Assembly (NCBI GenBank): GCA_002633005.1
Contig: NMRA01000439.1
Coordinates: forward strand, 188,001 to 252,000
Direction: 5' to 3'
Length of the DNA: 64,000 bases
Origin: Phoronis australis
Taxonomy: Eukaryota > Phoronida > Phoronidae
Shown: positions 27,901-35,259 of the stretch, piece by piece
Position numbering within the stretch: the stretch's first letter is position 1
Layout of the letters: each line of letters begins with the position of its first letter
The notes under the pieces: model-generated
Databases searched by the model: none
Told to the model about the DNA's origin: nothing
The model's input: only the letters and a program-made list of their open reading frames with translations
Program-made: the position numbers and the translations under genes

Positions 27901-28023
27901 TCTACTAAGCCCCAAAGGCTACAACACTGTACCTTGTTGAGGGTCTATTGTGAGACTTGTGTGGAGGTTGTTGAAAGATGAAAGGCTCTTTGGAAGGATT
28001 AAGAGTCTTTGAAGTAGTCTATA
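3341..28023 (-). CDS. Long coiled-coil protein gene, 18 reconstructed exons (complete 3' end, 5' end uncertain)
   Basis: Exons in transcript order: 27933-28023, 27148-27274, 19790-20042, 18531-18608, 17655-17749, 16710-16854, 14933-15046, 14573-14698, 13431-13598, 12870-12995, 11568-11650, 10984-11174, 8049-10524, 7556-7712, 6631-6729, 6159-6304, 4468-4526, 3341-3963. Every boundary has GT/AG signals and all phases join, giving about 1,718 codons and a stop. Domains: residues 1-130 Ser-rich and low complexity; about 130-450 and 490-1490 heptad-rich coiled coil; a Ser/Thr-rich break near 442-490; a polar, basic tail from about 1495. There is no signal peptide, membrane segment or enzymatic motif. 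Long coiled coils of this kind are usually centrosomal, ciliary, Golgi or cytoskeletal scaffolds, but I do not recognise this one. No initiator ATG was located in the first exon, so the true start probably lies further upstream. Confidence 0.85.
4468..4526 (-). CDS. Coiled-coil gene microexon, 59 nt
   Basis: Acceptor TTTTGTAG, donor TGGAG|GTAATG, phase 2 in and phase 1 out. The product LSDMKTGKDVPVDSSGNSG is polar and disordered. It bridges the coiled coil to the tail exon and is needed to keep the frame. Confidence 0.65.
6159..6304 (-). CDS. Coiled-coil gene exon, 146 nt
   Basis: Acceptor CGTTCTTAG, donor GAGAAG|GTAGAT, phase 0 in and phase 2 out. It encodes QSLDDVSSELIHMRNELHKL and DVIQAKDHEIDDLQEQLRVV, ending with SQQYER. 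It is the last strongly helical segment. Confidence 0.8.
6631..6729 (-). CDS. Coiled-coil gene exon with Cys residues, 33 codons
   Basis: Acceptor TTTTCAATTAG, donor CTTAAA|GTAAGT, phase 0 both sides. The product is FRVCSLEETEAVKTQNCDNN then HCRDACELEKQLK. Four cysteines in 33 residues are unusual for this protein. The acceptor was chosen because the two nearer AG sites give stops in the required phase. Confidence 0.65.
7556..7712 (-). CDS. Coiled-coil gene exon, 157 nt
   Basis: Acceptor TGTTGCAG, donor CTACAG|GTGGGT, phase 2 in and phase 0 out. It encodes DPEVEELRRHIKHLSDEVEG and LISLKEELEEERKEPKTQKL, a continuation of the coiled coil outside the 31-residue repeat array. Confidence 0.8.
8049..10524 (-). 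CDS. Giant 2,476-nt exon: about 22 tandem 31-residue coiled-coil repeats
   Basis: Acceptor GCATTTTCAG, donor ACCAAG|GTTTGT, phase 1 in and phase 2 out. It codes for about 825 residues with no internal stop. The sequence falls into consecutive 31-residue units (sometimes 32) of the form E-x-E-K-x-x-L-x(4)-L-x(4)-K-x-x-x(5)-L-x-x-x-I-x-x-L. Examples of unit starts are EREKKDLIVSVADAKSKD, EKEKNELFAALMSLQNN and ENEKKDLCLQAARLESA. One longer unit in the middle breaks the period. The C-terminal end leaves the repeat (VITIDPCEDDPWSDIIRRES). This exon is far larger than any other in the gene, which suggests growth by tandem duplication of a roughly 93-bp module inside one exon. Long antisense open frames over it are by-products of its Glu/Lys/Leu-rich composition. 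Confidence 0.9.
10984..11174 (-). CDS. Coiled-coil gene exon, His/Asp-rich hinge then coiled coil
   Basis: Acceptor ACTTGTAG, donor CTAG|GTAGGA, phase 2 in and phase 1 out. It begins with a polar hinge (DGSFHDDSLEPCHHGNCSD) and returns to coiled coil (VKEENEQLKLMNDLLVHQLS). The final G joins AA of the giant exon to make Glu. Confidence 0.75.
11568..11650 (-). CDS. Coiled-coil gene exon, Ser/Thr-rich break
   Basis: Acceptor TTCTTCCAG, donor TTGCA|GTGAGT, phase 0 in and phase 2 out. Its product (SWNSTAESSVDTGISLTTDR, then QSVSSFL) is not helical. It is supported because without it the frame of the next exon (which begins A, then TSDNRG) cannot be joined to the exon at 12870; with it, CA plus A makes Gln and the frame stays open. 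Confidence 0.6.
12870..12995 (-). CDS. Coiled-coil gene exon, 42 codons
   Basis: Acceptor TTTGTCCAG, donor AAGAAG|GTAGGT, phase 0 both sides. The peptide begins VNVTMSNEVASLNKALQDER and ends HDELDFIKK. This is the last long helix before the Ser/Thr-rich break. Confidence 0.8.
13431..13598 (-). CDS. Coiled-coil gene exon, 56 codons
   Basis: Acceptor TTTCCGCAG, donor GCTGAG|GTGAGA, phase 0 both sides. It encodes EKRHLSSLVTPLQESVADLK and, further on, DRYQQEKGDIEARLHDLTAS. There is a single Pro in an otherwise continuous helical stretch. Confidence 0.8.
13710..14065. repeat. Dispersed repeat, inverted copy at 19165-19535
   Basis: About 330 bases here match 19165-19535 in reverse complement. Landmarks are CAAGCCCATGAATAG, ATTAATGCTCGTGGCTTAG and CTGACTGTGACTAA. 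Both copies lie in introns of the coiled-coil gene. Divergence is high enough that termini are unclear. Confidence 0.6.
14573..14698 (-). CDS. Coiled-coil gene exon, 42 codons
   Basis: Acceptor TTTCCACAG, donor AAGCAG|GTAATT, phase 0 both sides. It encodes ENHELNESKIQLSLQSDKLT and ends LETLCNERDELKQ. Its 126-nt length equals that of the exon at 12870-12995, both multiples of seven codons, which would keep heptad register if an exon were duplicated or skipped. Confidence 0.8.
14933..15046 (-). CDS. Coiled-coil gene exon, 38 codons
   Basis: Acceptor CCTTTCAG, donor GAAAG|GTAGAC, phase 0 both sides. The peptide begins TKDQIEQELEDWKARVRKNK and ends GGQLEEIERLRK. It is highly charged with heptad spacing. 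Confidence 0.8.
15302..15362. repeat. ATAGA/ATACA pentanucleotide microsatellite
   Basis: A run of AATAC, AATAG and AATAGA units in an intron of the coiled-coil gene. It is imperfect, with two alternating unit types. Confidence 0.8.
16060..16360. repeat. GC-richer diverged tandem repeat in an intron
   Basis: Related blocks recur around (A/C)TATACCGT(A/C)AC, GGTGC(A/G)TAG, ATTAAAA and CAAAAAGGGGGTTGGCTGC, at about 16165-16225 and 16265-16345. A partial third block lies between them. The stretch is visibly richer in CpG than the surrounding introns and has no coding frame. Confidence 0.4.
16710..16854 (-). CDS. Coiled-coil gene exon, 145 nt
   Basis: Acceptor TGTTTTCAG, donor TCAAG|GTGACA, phase 2 in and phase 0 out. 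It encodes VESLEKQILSLKTDKEKIGI then YKKRQRALEETTASLRAL, with a regular a/d hydrophobic spacing. This is one of the clearest N-terminal coiled-coil exons. Confidence 0.8.
17182..17635. mobile_element. MITE-like element, GGGGCCTGTTTCATGG end
   Basis: Left end GGGGCCTGTTTCATGG at 17182 and right end TCACGAAATAGACCC near 17621-17635 form an imperfect inverted repeat. The interior shares CTTGCACTCCA and GAGAATATACACA with the shorter element at 1808-2013. It sits in an intron and its right edge lies about 20 bases below the exon at 17655. Confidence 0.45.
17655..17749 (-). CDS. Coiled-coil gene exon, 95 nt
   Basis: Acceptor ACATTTCAG, donor GACAA|GTATGT, phase 0 in and phase 2 out. The peptide begins GFGKLSDLDKAISNEQKRQV and continues DDLRLSRVLTDK, an amphipathic heptad pattern. 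The overhang AA joins the leading A of the next exon to make Lys. Confidence 0.75.
18531..18608 (-). CDS. Coiled-coil gene exon, 26 codons
   Basis: Flanked by ATATTTCAG on the acceptor side and CACAG|GTTTGTG on the donor side, phase 0 to phase 0. It encodes KQSGKLSQLEAAQLEMKSFH and continues STQSSQ, which extends the helix of the preceding exon without interruption. Confidence 0.7.
19790..20042 (-). CDS. Coiled-coil gene exon, Ser-rich linker into the first helix
   Basis: Starts after a TTGACTTCCAG acceptor and ends ATTCAG|GTGAGG in phase 0. The first two thirds are Ser/Pro/Met-rich (SSPGVHSTSDMSF, SPLDMSSLMHSPIRS), a likely disordered and phosphorylatable segment. It then turns into helix-forming sequence (YENSELLRRRLMEKLHEAQM). 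The ATG at 20033-20035 could start the protein, but the in-phase join to 27148-27274 makes an internal exon more likely. Confidence 0.75.
20440..20640. repeat. Diverged copy of the 58.6/59.1-kb repeat
   Basis: Shares AAGGTCATTTAT, AATAATAATCTCTGGA, GATGGG(C/T)AATAAAAA and ACGTTGAAAACA(G/T)CTCATGC with the repeats at 58572-58759 and 59128-59345, in the same order and orientation. The body resembles the 3' end of a retroelement read from the minus strand. Confidence 0.55.
20945..21300. repeat. CCCGGGG-GTAC dispersed repeat family, copy 1
   Basis: Begins with CCCCGGGGTACACCC and includes GGAGTTCAAAAC, GCAAAA and TGTTTCAGG landmarks. Related copies start with (G)GGGGG(T)GTACT at 27369, 28382, 29020, 32432 and 33660. 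No terminal repeat or coding potential was found. The family looks like an old, non-autonomous interspersed repeat. Confidence 0.5.
27148..27274 (-). CDS. Coiled-coil gene exon, basic N-terminal segment
   Basis: Encodes a charged stretch (RFFGNEKRRDEKFKKLAVPY) followed by FTRPSSYLDSDSGL. It ends at a strong CAG|GTGAGT donor in phase 2. The overhang AG joins the C that opens the 20042 exon to make Ser, giving SGL-S-NAMSSPG. The acceptor (TCAACAAG) has a weak pyrimidine tract, so the left edge is less certain than the donor. Confidence 0.6.
27933..28023 (-). CDS. Tentative 5' exon of the coiled-coil gene
   Basis: An open frame enters after a CACAG acceptor and ends with LTIDPQQ before a GT donor (phase 0 in, phase 1 out). 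The single leftover base G joins the AT of the next exon to make Asp, keeping the frame. No ATG is present, so another exon must precede it if it is real. The support is frame compatibility only, and a chance open frame of 91 bases cannot be excluded. Confidence 0.35.
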
Positions 28024-28373
28024 CTGTGTTGTTGTGAGTTAAAGGCATGTCTGCAGGCTCAGAGATCCTTATCAAAAGTAGTCTCACAATGCTGTAGGAG
28101 AAACAAATTCAAATATCAATGACCTTTTATAGAACATTATAATTCTTAACTGTCAACAACTTTTGCCAGTTTGAAATTTCTCGTGGCATTGAATTGTTTA
28201 CATAACATGAGCAGATAATCCCACAAAAAAGTAAAAAGCGGTGGTCATCGACCGACCATGACCAAGGCAAATACGTCATTGTGAAATCAGAAAGCAACAT
28301 GACGTGATTAGATTAAAACTTTGCAAGCAATAACATGTAATCACAGCCTTCTTGTTTCAGTACAACATTTCCA

Positions 28374-28683
28374 AACTGTTATCTGTCATCCATTCATCCA
28401 TAAGAATTGGGGGGGTGTACTCTCATATAAGAGCCATACAGTTTTCCTATGAAACAATCCCCTACAAAAGGAAGCTCTTTCCAGACAAATTCCCCACAAA
28501 AGGGTCCCCTTGGGAGCTCAAAACTCTAACAAAGCAGGGCTCCTTTTTCCAGTGCCGCTTTGGATATGAGAACGTGGACTGAGGCCGCTTTAAAACTTTG
28601 GTTGCAAAAGATGAACTCATTTTGACAACATGAGAATTCTCCCTTTGTACTGTTTCAGGTTCAATATGTCGTGAACACATCCA
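28374..28683. repeat. CCCGGGG-GTAC family copy duplicated across contig join (left copy)
   Basis: About 305 bases are nearly identical to 28992-29290, with about half a dozen mismatches seen by eye. The right copy begins immediately after the single n at 28991. The sequence includes TTATCTGTCATCCATTCATC and GTGCCGCTTTGGATATGAGA. Confidence 0.8.
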
Positions 28684-28990
28684 CTAGCACAAGAAACTGT
28701 AGGAACACCACATTTATCCACCTTCACTCTTATCAGGCTTCTATTGTGAGTCAGCATGCGTGAATAATTGGCTGATAAGCCACCTCTGGAACTACTTTTG
28801 GCTGAATGGATGACCAGGCCATAAAATGATAATATTAGCCAAGACCAGTTACTAATGCAACAAAGAATAGTGTCGTAGTATCATCTAGCCTTGGTGGAAA
28901 GCTGTATACTGTATTGGCTCTAATAAACGCTTAGAAAAAATCATTTCACGGGGAGGGGATTCTTATTGTAGCCTACGGCAGTTGAAAGCC

Positions 28991-28991
28991 N
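28991..28991. other. Single-base assembly gap
   Basis: An isolated n followed at once by a near-exact copy of sequence 618 bases to the left. It marks a contig join, so the duplication around it should be treated with caution. Confidence 0.85.
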
Positions 28992-29951
28992 GACTGTTAT
29001 CTGTCATCCATTCATCCATAAGAATTGGGGGGTGTACTCTCATATAAAAGCCATACAGTTTTCCTATGAAACAATACCCTACAAAAGGAAGCTCTTTCCA
29101 GACAAATTCCCCACAAAAGGGTCCCCTTGGGAGCTCAAAACTCTAACAAAGCAGGGCTCCTTTTTCCAGTGCCGCTTTGGATATGAGAACGTGGAGTGAG
29201 GCCGCTTTAAAACTTTGGTTGCAAAAGATGAACTCATTTTGACAACATGAGAATTCGCCCTTTGTACTGTTTCAGGTTCAATAAGTTAAAAGTTCAGCTA
29301 CAAAATAACTCCTACAGAAGGACTGGTTATAGTTTATGGAATTAACCCCCACAAGCATGAGATTTGTGGAACAAAACTACAGTAAGTGCCGTTTTCACTA
29401 AAACTCGCTACAACTGGATTCCCTTTTTCTCTCTAGAAGAGTACGATGTCCTAGTAGTTCTAAAACCCCTTCGACCCCCACATCCCTCGACCCCCTCTAC
29501 CACCACACCCCCTCGACCCATGACCGCCTAGACCCACAACCAGCTGACACCTTGACCCAGTCTATACAAGCTCAACTCAATCTGAACATAGAACAATTGC
29601 TGACTTGCAGGACCAATGAGTTGGGTCGTGAGCTCGGCTGGTTTTTCCCTGTCTTTTTGCCGAGAGACTCTATTTGGCAAGTTTGAAAGCCAAAACCAGA
29701 AAAAACAATGTGACCAAATCACATCAAAGACCTACGTACCAACATTGCAAATGTTCCCGGCAGAGTGTAATCGTCTCGTCTGCTCTTCAGTGAATGGCAG
29801 ATTCTATCTAGTTTTTGTGGAGAGTGCGAGGAAACGACAAAACTGTAATTTCATTGGTAAATGCAATTTGAAAAAACAAACTGTTTACTAAAAAGTATTT
29901 CAACGTCATATAGAGTATATTGTTAATGAGTATACAACAGAAAAAAATTAA

Positions 29952-31634
29952 CAAGACCAACGCGGAGCATTGAAATGGTCCCACGAATGCCCCACAAATG
30001 GTGTGCTTCCAGGGTTGCTTATTTGTTTCATAAAAATGGCCACTAGATGGCACAAAAATGTCCAATCCATCTGAAAACAGGAACATGCCATCACTTCTTT
30101 AACAGAAAACTATATACCAAATTTCATAAAAATCTGTCAAGGAACTTCAGAGAAACAAAGGAAAACGGAAAAAATGAAATTGCCACTATGGGCCACAGCG
30201 TTCGTTGGGTCTGCCTGAAAGACGTCGTCGTCTGTTGTTAGCTTCATGCACATACAATTACTAAATTTAATAAAGATTCTATGGTGGGTTAAGGAGATGT
30301 AGCTATGAGCGCAAAATAAACAATACTACCACTAGGAGGTGCCACAGTAGTTGAAGTCGTCATCGTCAACCGTCCTCTTCACACTGAGAAGATATACGAC
30401 AATTTTCAAAATCACACTTATGAGATTAATGGTTTGGTTGATCGAAGGGTGGATGCCAAAAAACTGACTCGAAAACAGCAAAAATGACCACTATATGGCG
30501 CAAAGTACTCCCGACTCCATCAAAAGACGGGTGGAAAGCATCATCTCACCAATAGATACCTACATTCCAAATTTTCTGAAAATCCGTTGAGGAACTTTGA
30601 AGATACAGAGGTAACATATGACAGCATTTTTCCATTCAGTTACTTTACCAGACCTAGAGGGTTTTGAGCCTGTGCTGACATCCAGATTCTTTGTTAACTG
30701 CCAAGCACAGTCTTTTGTCTGGTATGACAACAGGCAGGCCAATTATCTACCAGACCACTTGTGAACACAGTCAATTCCAGAGGGAATTGTTACATTCGGA
30801 AAGAATAGATTGTCGTAACTTCGGTTGTAGTTGGGCGATTTTGGCAATTCAAAAACTAAACATGATCACCATTTGACGAGGAATATCAGAAATGTCATAG
30901 GGTTATGTTCAAATATGTTATAACTTAACTTTTATTTTTAGCCGCACAGCCCAGTCAGGCAAGATATGATCTCACTAGAGATTCGAGAAATTATCAAACA
31001 AAAGAGAGCTGGCCCTCCAACCATCAATGCCAGAATGGAGTTAATCAGTTGTGTAAGATATTGGCTACAGGGGTGTTCTTCCCAACTTGTTGTTGGGCTA
31101 TAGAATCCAACAAATTACGGGAAAACGCCGTAATGAANGAGGTAAACGTAAAAAAATAAAATTGCCACTAGGGGGCACACTGGTAGGTGGATCCGTCCAA
31201 AAGTCGTCATCGTCTGTTGTTAACATCATATAAATACACTTATTAAATTTCGTAAAGATCCTGCGAACGGTTTAGGAGATACTGTCATAGGCGCAAAAAA
31301 AAACAAAACTGCCACTAGGAGGTGCCACAGTAGTCCAAATCGTCTGAAAATCATTGTCAGCTGTCTTCAGCACATACATGCCAATTTTCACAACCATCCT
31401 TTGAGCGGTTTGGTTGATAAAGGGGTTGACGCACAAAAACAGACTCGAAAACACTAGAAATGGCCACTAGGTGGCGCAAACTATGTCAAATCCATCTGAA
31501 AACGGGAGGATAGCGTCATCTCACTAATAGGTGTCTACACACAAAATTTCCTGAAAATCCGTTCAGGACTTTTGAAGATACAAAGGTAAGTGTAAAAAAC
31601 TAAAATTGCCACTAGGGGGCACACCGGTAGTCGG
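29952..31634 (+). mobile_element. Tandem-core (pearl/Helentron-like) element, copy 1
   Basis: The 5' cap (AACGCGGAGCATTGAAATGG) is followed by eight monomers of about 145-150 bp. Each monomer opens with a CCACTA-type motif at 30040, 30183, 30329, 30488, 31165, 31312, 31464 and 31609. Three monomer types alternate: C (GGCCACTAGGTGGCGCAAA), A (TTGCCACTAGGGGGCAC) and B (CTGCCACTAGGAGGTGCCAC). A 520-bp MITE splits it after 30614. The 3' tail seen in other copies is missing. There is no coding frame. Confidence 0.75.
30615..31137 (+). mobile_element. MITE inside the tandem-core element
   Basis: It interrupts the monomer between GATACAGAGGTAAC and GAGGTAAACG, so GAGGTAA(A/C) looks like a target duplication. 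The ends ATGACAGCATTTTTCC and GGAAAACGCCGTAATG are imperfect inverted repeats. A second copy lies inverted at 35891-36393. An n at 31138 sits at its right edge, so the exact boundary is uncertain. Confidence 0.6.
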
Positions 31635-32559
31635 ATCCGTTAACGTACTCTCTCCCTAAGTTTCAAGTTAGAACTGGGCTATAGGTGGCCGCTTGTGGAA
31701 CTATTTCCGTAACAACGACAGCGTGCTCAGAATGCGCTATTCCAAATCATGTTCTCACGCCACTTTCTGTTTTTAATCACCAGACTTGAGCCAAAGCAGA
31801 CTCGCGTGTAGGCATGTCTTATGGGAAAGTCACTCAGCGACGCATTGAGATTATACAATATGTGAAAATTGCAAAAACACCTCTATTGCCACAGGTCGTG
31901 GGTCGAGGGGGTTGTGGGTCGAGGGGGTCAAAGAGGTTTTAGAACTATCCCTAATTTACCAGCTACATCCCTAGCAAAGCAGTTAATAAGTAATCCCCAC
32001 GGATCCCCTCCAGACAATTCCTAAGTGCCTCAACTAAGACCTCAACAATTACAGCCCTTGATGGTTGTAATCAAATCTCAGAAAAATTCTAAATTTTTTA
32101 GACCGAGATCCGTTAATTTTTTGGCAATCGTTGACTCACAAACAGACTTGCGCTATTGTGAATTATACACAATCATAACAAGAAACATGAAATGGTCAGG
32201 AATGAAAAATTCCCATACAGTCTTTCATTGCAAACTAATCGTGATAATATGAAACATTTACCTTTAAATATACACGGATCACTTTGTTACTATGGCAATC
32301 CTTGATCCATTTTACTCCAACTTAGTCAAGTTTCAATTTGAAACTTGAATCCAAGAACGGCCTCGTGACAGCAAACCCCTTGAGGGAACAAGTAATATCT
32401 AAATTTTGCTAAATAAGGTAAGGGTACACAAGCTCGGGGGGGTACTTGAATAGGAAGCATATACAGAATGTGCCACTCAGACATGGTTTTAAAAACATCT
32501 ATTAGCTAAGAATTCAAAAAAGTCTATTTTTGGAACAAAATTACAGAAGAATTTCATGC

Positions 32560-33290
32560 CTAAAAGGATTTACAATGTTAAAAAATATATATACAATTTT
32601 TATTTGAATTCCAATTCAATAAATAAGCTATCCATAGGTTTTTCAAAATCAGGAGAGGAGAATATTGTGGAATAAATTAAAAAAGGGAGATTTTTTCAAA
32701 TATGCCGCCAATATATAGGGTCCATTTTTTGGTGCTAACAGTAAAATTTCACTAATTTAGAGCAATATGACTTATAAAAACAAATACATTTTAATCATTG
32801 TTTCCATGAAACACATATTAATAGCACAAAATTGAATGCTCCATGTTTAATTTTTCTTGAAAATCTAACATTAAACAGTTTTGAAAAATTTTATGGCATC
32901 ACAACAACGTTAGAAGCCATTGAAAATGAAATGTCACTCTTGGAAATTTTTTGGTCTGAAATTGGAGAGATTTTATCTTTTCTTTTTCATCTTTACACTT
33001 CACACTCGAAGTAGAGTATTCTCAGGTGATACTCATTCATTCCCATGCATACATTCATTCACTCAATAGTAAGACTGAGCTCAGAGGAGTAAGGGACACT
33101 TTTTATGCAATGCTTGAGTGTCTGTCAGTAAAGCCAGGATTTGAACCCGGGGTCACTCAAATGGGAGTTCAGAGCTCAAACCACTGAGCCACACTGTCTT
33201 CTCAACTCTCTAAAAGCATAACGTGTTATTTCTGTAAGTGTTGAGTTTTTTGATTTCCCAGCAACACACCCTATCGATATAGTCAAGTAT
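32560..33290. repeat. Dispersed repeat shared with 46870-47280
   Basis: Long matches include AGAGCAATATGACTTATAAA, GCATCACAACAACG and CCAGCAACACACCC. This copy carries a SINE between 32988 and 33203 that the 47-kb copy lacks. The family is unrecognised. Confidence 0.65.
32988..33203 (-). mobile_element. tRNA-derived SINE, minus strand
   Basis: Read on the minus strand, the 5' end carries an A box (TGGCTCAGTGG, 33181-33192 region) and a B box (GGGTTCAAATCC, 33137-33148) at tRNA spacing. A D-stem GCTC/GAGC and a TψC stem CCGGG/CCTGG can be drawn, with CCC in the anticodon loop position. A non-tRNA body with ATTCATTC repeats follows, ending in a T-rich plus-strand stretch (the A-rich tail). The related repeat near 47200 is uninterrupted at the same point. 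Confidence 0.65.
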
Positions 33291-33649
33291 CCCCCGGGAC
33301 ACAGACCGAGTAAAAATAGTCCCGATATCCTAAATCAACAAAGATGATTGACTTATAGTAAGGAACCGAGTGATTTATATATCAGTTCTATTAAAATAGC
33401 ATTTAATATAATCTAAATTAACAGAGAACTGAATGGCATTTAAGCAGAGTTTGATAAAATGCCACCTAGCCAAGAAGTTGTTTGAATGGGGAGCTTGCAT
33501 TCGTGGAATAGGCAGAGTGGACTTAAATTTTAATTAACTCTTACCTATAAACCAGATTTTACCTTTGGTTTAAGTACATAAGTAAACACAAGTGCATGTA
33601 CACACTTATGAAAAATGGTTTGTTCGATTAAAAGTATTGAAGTCATTAG

Positions 33650-34095
33650 CTCAAGTCCCCAGGGGGTACTTCCAATAAAAGAGAAATATGGGATATGCCG
33701 CTCAGATGGGGGACTTTCCACTGCCACTTATGAAATAGTGCCATTCTCAACATAAATGCTCACGAAAGAGACGTCTTTTTCAAATTCCATTCGCTACAAA
33801 AATGTTTACTTTGGGAGTTCAAAACTGCAGAAATAGATTTATTTTGGCTCTAAGAATGTTTTTTAAGATTGTCAGTTTTTTAAATTTGTTGCAAAAGGTG
33901 AACTCATTCTTGACAATATGGTGTCTTTTGTGCCATTTCAGGTTAAATTGGTTAAAAAACAGCTGTCTAATACTCAGTACAAAAAGGATTAGCTTGACAG
34001 AATCAATCCGTCCAAAAGTGTGGGGTTTCTGGAAAGCTCCCAACAAGTGGGATCCTTTCGTCAAATCCTCTCTCTTGATCAGGTCAGGATAGAAT
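33650..34095. repeat. CCCGGGG-GTAC dispersed repeat family, long copy
   Basis: Opens with CAGGGGGTACTTCC and contains GGGAGTTCAAAACTGCAGAA and GTGCCATTTCAGG, matching the order of landmarks at 20945-21300 and 28374-28683. No coding frame has support. Confidence 0.5.
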
Positions 34096-34210
34096 ACAGT
34101 TGTGTCCCACAATGATTCAAACCCAATGAAGTCATTGGAGCTTCTCGAGATTTAAAATGTTAAAACATTTAGATGTTATTACAATTTGGTCAAAATGAGC
34201 AGGTGGAACC

Positions 34211-34975
34211 GGATTGTTCTAAAACCTCCTTGACCCTCTCGACCCCCAAACCACTAGACCCCCTCGACCCAAGACCCCCTTGACCTACGACCCCCTCGAC
34301 CAATGACCTGTGGCAATAGAAGTATTTTTGCGCTTTTTACATATTTCACAATCTTATTACGTCGCTGGGTGACTTTCCTTGAAGACTTACTGCTGTAACG
34401 TGGTTGGACAGAGAGGTAGACGATCATTGGCCTCGCAGATTTTTGCAAAAATAAAAGCAAAAGAAAAACTCGTTTATTGTAGAAAATCAGACTTTCTGAA
34501 AAAGCTCTGAACAACTGTTGAACTGAAAAAAGGTTTTTCATGGTCTCGCCAGTGAAGGTGTGTTTATAAGTAAAAACAACTTACCGGTACTCTGACACCG
34601 AGATATAGAAGTTCGAATGTTTCGAACTGTGCTCTACAGTTCTTTGTCAATGACTGGCAGGGGGCATCTTGGTTTCCGCTCCTTATGCTGGACTCATGTC
34701 AGTTGAATGTTGGGCATTTCATCATGTCTATTCATGCTTCACTGATGCCGATTTTGTTTCTTTGTTGTAATTATTCAGTGTCAGGTATGAGACTGTCATT
34801 ACAGACATTGATTGTACTTTACACCTTTTGAAAAGTAATCTTGCATGATCGGCGCACCACTGATAGGGGGCTGGGGCTCTAGCCCCCACTTATTTCAGTG
34901 CACAGCCCATGTCTCGCTATAATAAATTTGAATTTTGAGTTATGTCGAGACATTGTTACATAGGACGAACACACT
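34211..34975. mobile_element. C-rich-ended DNA transposon, copy 2 (truncated)
   Basis: The left end GGATTGTTCTAAAACC is followed by five CGACC-type blocks. The interior CTTATTACGTCGCTGGGTGA and the following 600 bases match the copy at 40308-41329. The match fades near 34975 and no right terminus is present. Confidence 0.6.
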
Positions 34976-35259
34976 AGACAGTGAGTTTTACCTCCTGATG
35001 CAATAACCATTAACCAAACACTCGTGCACTGGATATCACTATAATTATGAAACAATTGTACCAGACAGTTCATTAAATTAGGAATAGATCAACAAATACA
35101 GAAGAAAAAACTGTTAGGTACTGATCACAGAAAATTTTAGTTCACAATAAAGATGAAATGAATCTACCAAGAAAGTACCCGGTCATTTAGTACATGCTTC
35201 ATCAGTTTCATTCTTCCAAAACACTTCCATGAAAATCATGTTAAGAATAAGTATGAAGT

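Larger units (their letters stand above)
29452..31950. mobile_element. C-rich-ended DNA transposon, copy 1 (carries nested insertions)
   Basis: Ends AGTTCTAAAACCCC at 29457 and GGTTTTAGAACTATCC at 31935-31950 are inverted. Both are followed inward by several CGACCCCC(T/A)C-type blocks (GGGTCGAGGGGG on the right). The flanks do not show a matching target duplication. The outer arms (29452-29945 and 31640-31950) match those of the copy at 43011-45094. The interior is occupied by a tandem-core element and, inside that, a MITE. No transposase frame is visible, so it is non-autonomous. Confidence 0.65.

Noticed and set aside
33120-33200. Functional tRNA-Gly(CCC) gene on the minus strand
   Set aside because: The acceptor stem has mismatches, the anticodon stem has one, and the sequence continues into a repeat body with an A-rich tail, as a SINE does.
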